In this document: piece after piece, positions 5,534 through 8,756 of the stretch
Layout: each line of letters starts with the position of its first letter
Numbering within the stretch: position 1 is the first letter of the stretch
DNA from: CAZFNQ01 sp964520375
GTDB taxonomy: Bacteria > Patescibacteriota > Saccharimonadia > Saccharimonadales > JANWIN01
DNA: 8,756 nucleotides
Direction of reading: 5' to 3'
Assembly: GCA_964520375.1 (NCBI GenBank)
Contig: CAZFNQ010000020.1
Span: 1 to 8,756, forward strand
The notes under the pieces: model-generated
Database searches by the model: none
What the model was told of the DNA's origin: nothing
What the model saw: only the letters and a program-made list of their open reading frames with translations
Made by a program: the position numbers and the translations under genes

Positions 5534-5721
5534 GTTAAACGGGAGGCGCTCTTTTTTGAGTACCAACAGTTCGCTGGCCGGTTTCGTACTCTTTTATGAA
5601 GAGCTCGGATCTGCCAAGTTAAACAGTCGTATACGGCGCATCCGCCCGGCAACATCCATCAGCAACTAGCTGACAAAACGAGCCTGGCAGATGAGAACCC
5701 CAAGGTAACTTGGGGTTCTTT
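5534..5721 (+). ncRNA. Unidentified structured RNA (stand-alone sRNA or leader of nrdR)
   Basis: No convincing ORF, but nested complementary segments and a flanking promoter and terminator. Helices seen: AGGC..TC (5544-5551) with GAGCCT (5680-5685), 2-nt bulge; AGTT-C-GCTGGCCGG (5568-5581) with CCGGC (5646-5650) and CAGCAACT (5660-5667), 9-nt bulge on the 3' side. Inside these are a hairpin CTCTT/AAGAG (5589-5603) and an arm CGGAT..GCC (5606-5615) with GGC..ATCCG (5635-5644). Together they form a closed stem leading to a three-way junction. An alternative 8-bp helix, ATCTGCCA (5609-5616) with TGGCAGAT (5685-5692), would break the inner arm, as in a switching RNA. I could not match it to tmRNA, RNase P RNA, SRP RNA, 5S rRNA, T-box, cobalamin or SAM riboswitch signatures. 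Because nrdR follows on the same strand, a cis-acting leader remains possible. Confidence 0.55.
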
Positions 5722-5727
5722 CATTTT
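5695..5727 (+). terminator. Strong intrinsic terminator after the structured RNA
   Basis: GAACCCCAAG (5695-5704) and CTTGGGGTTC (5709-5718) form a perfect 10-bp stem with a GTAA loop, followed by TTTCATTTT. It ends the upstream RNA; if that RNA is a leader, it is the expression platform for nrdR. Confidence 0.9.
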
Positions 5728-5773
5728 CCCCAGATTTTATCTATTATCCACTAGCATTATTAATTGCCACATG

Positions 5774-5804
5774 ACAATATATAGATATGGTTTGTATATA
5801 TTGT
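5774..5804. promoter_or_regulatory. Inverted repeat over the nrdR start, candidate NrdR-type operator
   Basis: ACAATATATA (5774-5783) and TATATATTGT (5795-5804) are perfect inverted copies. Their centres are 21 bp apart, two helical turns, so both lie on the same DNA face. The sequence recalls the ACA...TTGT style of NrdR boxes. The nrdR ATG (5787) lies in the spacer and the repeat also covers a weak -10-like GACAAT (5773-5778). Negative autoregulation is inferred. Confidence 0.5.
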
Positions 5805-6200
5805 GAAAGCAAAACGGCGGTTGTTAATAGTCGCCATCAAAAGCGAAGCAATCAAGTTTGGCGTCGTAGGGCTTGTGTTAGGTGTAAAGCGGTATTTAGT
5901 ACTGATGAATTAGTGAATTTCGAGCGCTCTGTATCTGTTAAATATAAAAATGGCATTTTAGAACCGTTTAGCCGCGATAAACTGCTGATAAGCATACATT
6001 TTGCCTGTGGTCATAGAAAACACCCCACAGCGGATGCTACGGCGTTATGCGCTACTGTTATTAATAAGCTCCTGCCACAAATTATCCAAGCTACTATACC
6101 AAAGGACAACATCATAAATACCGTGGCTAGCGCGCTTAGGCGTTTCGACAAAGCCGCCGCTATTCAATATCTAGCCTATCACCCTGTTAATCCTAAGTAA
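5787..6200 (+). CDS. nrdR: NrdR-like transcriptional repressor (zinc ribbon plus ATP-cone)
   Basis: NrdR represses ribonucleotide reductase genes when dATP/ATP occupy its ATP-cone. The 137-residue protein has the N-terminal zinc ribbon C3-x2-C6 ... C30-x2-C33 and the DNA-contacting RRR at 26-28 (canonical RRRRE). It then has the ATP-cone from about 50, with VKYKNGILEPFSRDKL (51-66) matching the family's VKKDGRREPFDRDKL. The C-terminal helix RFDKAAAIQYLAYH (119-132) corresponds to the family's LDEVAYVRFASVYR. It is shorter than the usual 150 or so residues, and the normally conserved stretch after the first CxxC diverges (the SRPSEDG region is NSRHQKRSN), so this is a divergent member. No ribonucleotide reductase gene lies in the window. 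The inverted repeat across its start suggests autoregulation. Its last 8 bp overlap the 3' end of the convergent Nudix gene. Confidence 0.85.
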   Translation: MVCIYCESKTAVVNSRHQKRSNQVWRRRACVRCKAVFSTDELVNFERSVSVKYKNGILEPFSRDKLLISIHFACGHRKHPTADATALCATVINKLLPQIIQATIPKDNIINTVASALRRFDKAAAIQYLAYHPVNPK

Positions 6201-6603
6201 CTCTAGAGGTAATAGTCGCTAGAAATTCTTGAATTATTCGCAAATGCCCAAAAGCTACATCTAAATTAGTAATTTCAGTCAATTCAAAATACTTAGCGGC
6301 TTGATTTTCTTCTTGTAAGGTTAATTGACCAACTGCTGGGCCGCTAAAATACCACACACGCCACGACTGACCTTTTGCGTCTATTGAATCGTCTAACTCT
6401 TCTTTGAACAACTTTGGAGTGAAATTCAACCCGAGCTCTTCCTTAACTTCTCTTTTTACAGTTTGCTTAGGTTTTTCACCAAGGTCGGGTTTACCACCTA
6501 CCAGTGCCCATTGCCCTTCACCCATACCTCTGGCCCGTTGAGCTAAAAGAATACGATAAGTATCGTCATAGATTATTGCCCGGCAGACTTCCCGAGTCGA
6601 CAT
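6193..6603 (-). CDS. Nudix hydrolase (MutT-like)
   Basis: 136 residues with a complete Nudix box, GX5EX7REUXEEXGU: G37, E43, R51-E52, E55-E56, G58 (GKPDLGEKPKQTVKREVKEELGL). The acidic residues bind the Mg2+ used to hydrolyse nucleoside-diphosphate-linked substrates. The preceding QRARGMGEGQWALVGG (22-37) is the usual strand leading into the box. The substrate cannot be told from sequence: nucleotide-pool sanitising, mRNA-cap-like 5' processing or NDP-sugar cleavage are all possible. A perfect extended -10 box ends 6 nt before its ATG, so it is transcribed alone and probably leaderless. It converges on nrdR with an 8-bp overlap of coding ends and no terminator hairpin between, so transcripts from the two may interfere. 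Confidence 0.92.
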   Translation of the reverse strand: MSTREVCRAIIYDDTYRILLAQRARGMGEGQWALVGGKPDLGEKPKQTVKREVKEELGLNFTPKLFKEELDDSIDAKGQSWRVWYFSGPAVGQLTLQEENQAAKYFELTEITNLDVAFGHLRIIQEFLATITSRVT

Positions 6604-6609
6604 GCCTAA

Positions 6610-6618
6610 ATTATAACA
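6610..6618 (-). promoter_or_regulatory. Extended -10 promoter of the Nudix gene
   Basis: Minus strand TGTTATAAT (6618-6610) is a perfect extended -10 (TGn plus TATAAT) ending 6 nt before ATG 6603. Transcription is predicted to start at the A of the ATG, giving a leaderless mRNA. It sits in the 21-bp gap after the glycosyltransferase stop; no matching -35 is visible. Confidence 0.7.
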
Positions 6619-6624
6619 AACAGA

Positions 6625-8238
6625 CTAGCTGATGGTTTTATTATCTTTGGTTTTGACGGCTTTCTCGGTAAGATCAAATTTACCAATATACCAGCCAAAC
6701 ATCAATCGGGTTTGAGAGTAAAGCGCTGCCAGTGAGTTGTAAGCTATGGTAGTTACTGGTAAATACACCCATTGAATTATCATAAAAAATGAACGATGGC
6801 GCTTGTAACGGGCAGGTTTGGGCGGCAGGGTTTTGAGACTAATAAATAGAGTGGCAAATATACCCAGTAGCGCAATTGTTTCTATACGGCTGGCAATAAT
6901 TGGCAGCTGCACTGAGGCATAATCTTTATTGTTAAACAGCGCCGGTATAAAAGCCGAGAATGCGATTACCAATGGGGCTACAGCCCAGGTGATATGCCCT
7001 TCCAGCAAGCGGGAGAATTTAAACACCAAATCCAGTTTGGGCACTTTGTTTTTTTTAAAAAAGCCCTTATCGGCTACGTAGGCAATGTCAGATGCACCCC
7101 AAGCCCAACGGCGAATTTGAATAAACTGAGCTTTGAGTGTTTTTATATAGCCATTGGCAAAAACAGCATCCTGATAAATAGGCACGTATATAGGATAAAC
7201 CTGGTGATTACCGTCGTAACGGAAATAAGTGCGCCAAAACTGATGACCATCTTCCACTATAGTGCGCACGCTCCAAAAGTTGGTATCAATAACAGCTTGC
7301 ATACTCTGAGCATGAGATGAAAAGTTGCGAAGCATATGTGGTCTCAGCGATAACACTACATTCCAAAACGAGTTACCAGTGGCAATGACTCTCATCGGTG
7401 CTGGCGCGTCCCAAATATTGTTGGTATACATTGGTATAGGCTGATAAGAACTGTGCAAAGGGTCCGGGCTAACAGCGTATATATAGCTAAGAGCTGCCAG
7501 ATATTTGGGATGAGGTCGATTGTCGGCGTCTAAAGTAGTGACAATGACTCTCAAGGGATCTATCCTCTCCTGAGCTAAGTGTTTTTGGAGCATTCGGCCG
7601 GCATGGGTAATGTTTCCACCTTTACCGATGATTTCACCCGGTTGGTCAATATGCTGGTAAGCTGCAGCAAACTGGAAGTTGTCTTTATAATCCTCAATTA
7701 GTTGCTTGGCACGGGTCTCTACCTCTGCTCCGCCACGCTGTTCATAAGCAATAACCAAGATTACTTTACTCATATCATAGTCACTATCTAGGATTGATTG
7801 AATAGTTGGTTCCAGTACTTCACGGCTTTCGTTCCAGGTGGCCACAATAAGTGCATGAATTATATCGTCTGGTTTAACCGGCGCTGGTTGCTGTTGTAGA
7901 CGCTTTAGATTAACAGCGTGCCACTTGGGCAGTTTAGAAGTTGTTTGCTCAGATTTGCCGGTCTGTATATCCGTCAGCAGTTGCTGCCAGTTAAGCTTTT
8001 TGTGTTTTTCCATTAAGCGGTAGCCTTGCAAGGCTCTAATATTTAGTCCAATGGATTTTACAAACCACAGCAACAAATAAGCTATTACCAGAGCCACGGT
8101 TAGACGTGGGTTAAAGATGCTAAGTACAAACGGTAGAATTAAAATTGACCAGGTTATGGCACCAGGTAAAATTTCAAAAAACCGGTAGCGTTTGCTACGT
8201 TCGCCTACCAACGGTATTTCAATATCCTGAGCCTTCAT
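6625..8238 (-). CDS. Membrane-anchored family 2 glycosyltransferase
   Basis: 537 residues. Two N-terminal membrane helices (about 27-43 and 46-64) precede a cytoplasmic GT-A domain: LIVATWNESREVLEPTIQSIL (130-150) at the nucleotide-sugar site, the metal-binding DAD of TTLDADNRPHPKYLAA (234-249), the acceptor-side VEDGHQFW (328-335) with catalytic-base candidate D330, and QIRRW (374-378). Three further membrane helices follow (about 415-435, 453-468, 484-507). DxD, ED and QxxRW together are the pattern of processive GT2 enzymes such as cellulose- and hyaluronan-synthase relatives, so it probably polymerises or transfers sugars at the inner face of the membrane. The sugar and product are unknown; a cell-envelope polysaccharide is the natural guess. 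Its ATG overlaps the stop of the small membrane protein by 4 nt (ATGA), indicating coupled translation and a possible functional partnership. Confidence 0.88.
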   Translation of the reverse strand: MKAQDIEIPLVGERSKRYRFFEILPGAITWSILILPFVLSIFNPRLTVALVIAYLLLWFVKSIGLNIRALQGYRLMEKHKKLNWQQLLTDIQTGKSEQTTSKLPKWHAVNLKRLQQQPAPVKPDDIIHALIVATWNESREVLEPTIQSILDSDYDMSKVILVIAYEQRGGAEVETRAKQLIEDYKDNFQFAAAYQHIDQPGEIIGKGGNITHAGRMLQKHLAQERIDPLRVIVTTLDADNRPHPKYLAALSYIYAVSPDPLHSSYQPIPMYTNNIWDAPAPMRVIATGNSFWNVVLSLRPHMLRNFSSHAQSMQAVIDTNFWSVRTIVEDGHQFWRTYFRYDGNHQVYPIYVPIYQDAVFANGYIKTLKAQFIQIRRWAWGASDIAYVADKGFFKKNKVPKLDLVFKFSRLLEGHITWAVAPLVIAFSAFIPALFNNKDYASVQLPIIASRIETIALLGIFATLFISLKTLPPKPARYKRHRSFFMIIQWVYLPVTTIAYNSLAALYSQTRLMFGWYIGKFDLTEKAVKTKDNKTIS

Positions 8239-8591
8239 CTGAGCACTAGCAAGGAGTTACTGACAATAATAGCCAGGACCATAAGTAACACACCCATGCT
8301 AAGTATGGTAATGGCAAATTGGCGGTGAATATGGTAAACGCGCAAGCTCAAAGTTGTGTTTATAATTAGTATTAAAAATAAAAATACAATAAAGGCCATT
8401 AGGTCAGAAGCGTGACCGTTTTTAAAGGCGCTAATGCCTAAGTTAGACCGGTATTGGACTATATAGCCTTCGTTGCGACCTGGATCAAACTTCAAAAGTA
8501 TTAACACACTTCCGAGAGCCGCCAAAAAAGCACTTACTGTTAGTAGCAGTAAGACTGCTCTGTCATGAAAATATTCTTTAGGAAAAGCCAT
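8235..8591 (-). CDS. Small three-helix membrane protein of unknown function
   Basis: 118 residues from ATG 8591. I do not recognise a family. Three strongly hydrophobic segments (about 12-33, 63-83, 91-117) leave a soluble loop of about 28 residues between the first two (KFDPGRNEGYIVQYRSNLGISAFKNGHAS). The protein ends directly after the last helix (VLR). There is no signal-peptide cleavage motif. The start was set at 8591 because an ATG at 8657 would lie inside the tRNA-Gly gene; TAGAAT at 8608-8603 is a weak possible -10 for the chosen start. It lies 35 nt downstream of tRNA-Gly and overlaps the GT2 gene by 4 nt. The pairing suggests a membrane partner or accessory of the glycosyltransferase, but that rests only on context. 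Confidence 0.7.
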   Translation of the reverse strand: MAFPKEYFHDRAVLLLLTVSAFLAALGSVLILLKFDPGRNEGYIVQYRSNLGISAFKNGHASDLMAFIVFLFLILIINTTLSLRVYHIHRQFAITILSMGVLLMVLAIIVSNSLLVLR

Positions 8592-8626
8592 TTTACCTAT
8601 CAATTCTACACTGTTTTTTATGAAAT

Positions 8627-8701
8627 TGGTGCGGGTACTGGGAATCGAACCCAGCACTTATCCTTGGGAAGGATACATATTGGCCACTATACGATACCCG
8701 C
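8627..8701 (-). tRNA. tRNA-Gly(CCC)
   Basis: Minus-strand cloverleaf: acceptor GCGGGTA/TACCCGC; anticodon stem TATCC/GGATA with loop TTCCCAA, giving anticodon CCC (reads GGG); T-arm CTGGG, loop TTCGATT, CCCAG. Discriminator base A and encoded CCA (8629-8627). Its first base directly follows the CCA of tRNA-Thr, so there is no spacer. Confidence 0.95.
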
Positions 8702-8756
8702 TGGAGCCATCTCGGGGATTCGAACCCCGGACCCCCGCTTTACGAAAGCGGTGCTC
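8702..8756 (-). tRNA. tRNA-Thr(CGT), 5' end beyond the window
   Basis: Partial tRNA on the minus strand; the acceptor 5' strand and most of the D-arm lie outside. Visible: D-stem 3' half GAGC, A26, anticodon stem CCGCT/AGCGG with loop TTCGTAA (anticodon CGT, reads ACG), variable loop GGGTC, T-arm CGGGG, loop TTCGAAT, CCCCG, acceptor 3' strand AGATGGC, discriminator T, and encoded CCA (8704-8702). The discriminator U is what the UGGA of the thrS T-box would pair with. Confidence 0.93.

Noticed and set aside
5601..5645. Weak resemblance to the 5S rRNA segment around AACUCGGAAGUUAAGC
   Set aside because: The match needs an insertion, and the loop E motif and the closing helix I of 5S rRNA are missing.
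5430..5669. 79-codon plus-strand ORF
   Set aside because: It begins inside tRNA-Val and runs through the structured RNA; the composition and lack of any domain fit a chance reading frame.
8592..8657. Longer start for the small membrane protein at 8657
   Set aside because: The first codons would lie inside the tRNA-Gly gene; the ATG at 8591 gives a normal membrane protein N-terminus.

Overview
The window looks like chromosomal core DNA from a small-genome bacterium, most likely a Patescibacteria (CPR) member and plausibly Saccharibacteria. The grounds are the gene set and protein style: a fused winged-helix/degenerate nucleotidyltransferase protein, a degenerate metallo-beta-lactamase-fold protein, a threonyl-tRNA synthetase without its TGS domain, a PWQR-type alkyltransferase-like protein, very tight packing, and start codons lying directly on the predicted transcription start. 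Internal UGA is not needed to read any gene, so the standard code fits and a UGA-Gly lineage is not indicated. The phylum assignment is inference; no database was searched.

Layout. Positions 1-305 (minus) hold the N-terminal part of a site-2-protease-like zinc metalloprotease, diverging from rpmB (plus, 373-579). A minus-strand pair follows: a wHTH regulator-like protein (1212-1838) and an MBL-fold protein (583-1212), overlapping by 1 nt. Next is a minus-strand operon thrS > alkyltransferase-like > miaA (4907 to 1876). It is preceded by a complete-looking T-box leader (about 5219 to 4924): short specifier stem with a Thr codon, pseudoknot, stem III, and mutually exclusive antiterminator and terminator. 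The next part is RNA-rich on the plus strand: tRNA-Val(GAC), then an unidentified structured RNA of about 190 nt ending in a strong terminator, then an nrdR-like gene whose start codon lies inside a perfect 10-bp inverted repeat. A Nudix hydrolase (minus) converges on nrdR. The right end carries, on the minus strand, tRNA-Thr(CGT) (cut by the window edge), tRNA-Gly(CCC) abutting it with no spacer, a small three-helix membrane protein, and a membrane-anchored GT2 glycosyltransferase.

How it fits together. Much of the window concerns translation: L28, ThrRS, MiaA, and tRNAs for Val, Thr and Gly. The T-box would let uncharged tRNA-Thr switch on thrS and, by co-transcription, miaA and the alkyltransferase-like gene. 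The tRNA-Thr at the right edge has discriminator base U, which complements the UGGA of the T-box. Four genes (the protease, rpmB, the wHTH gene and the Nudix gene) have a -10 box 6-8 nt before the start codon and so are predicted leaderless. thrS instead has a leader and an AAGGAG Shine-Dalgarno. No mobile elements, CRISPR arrays or rRNA were seen.
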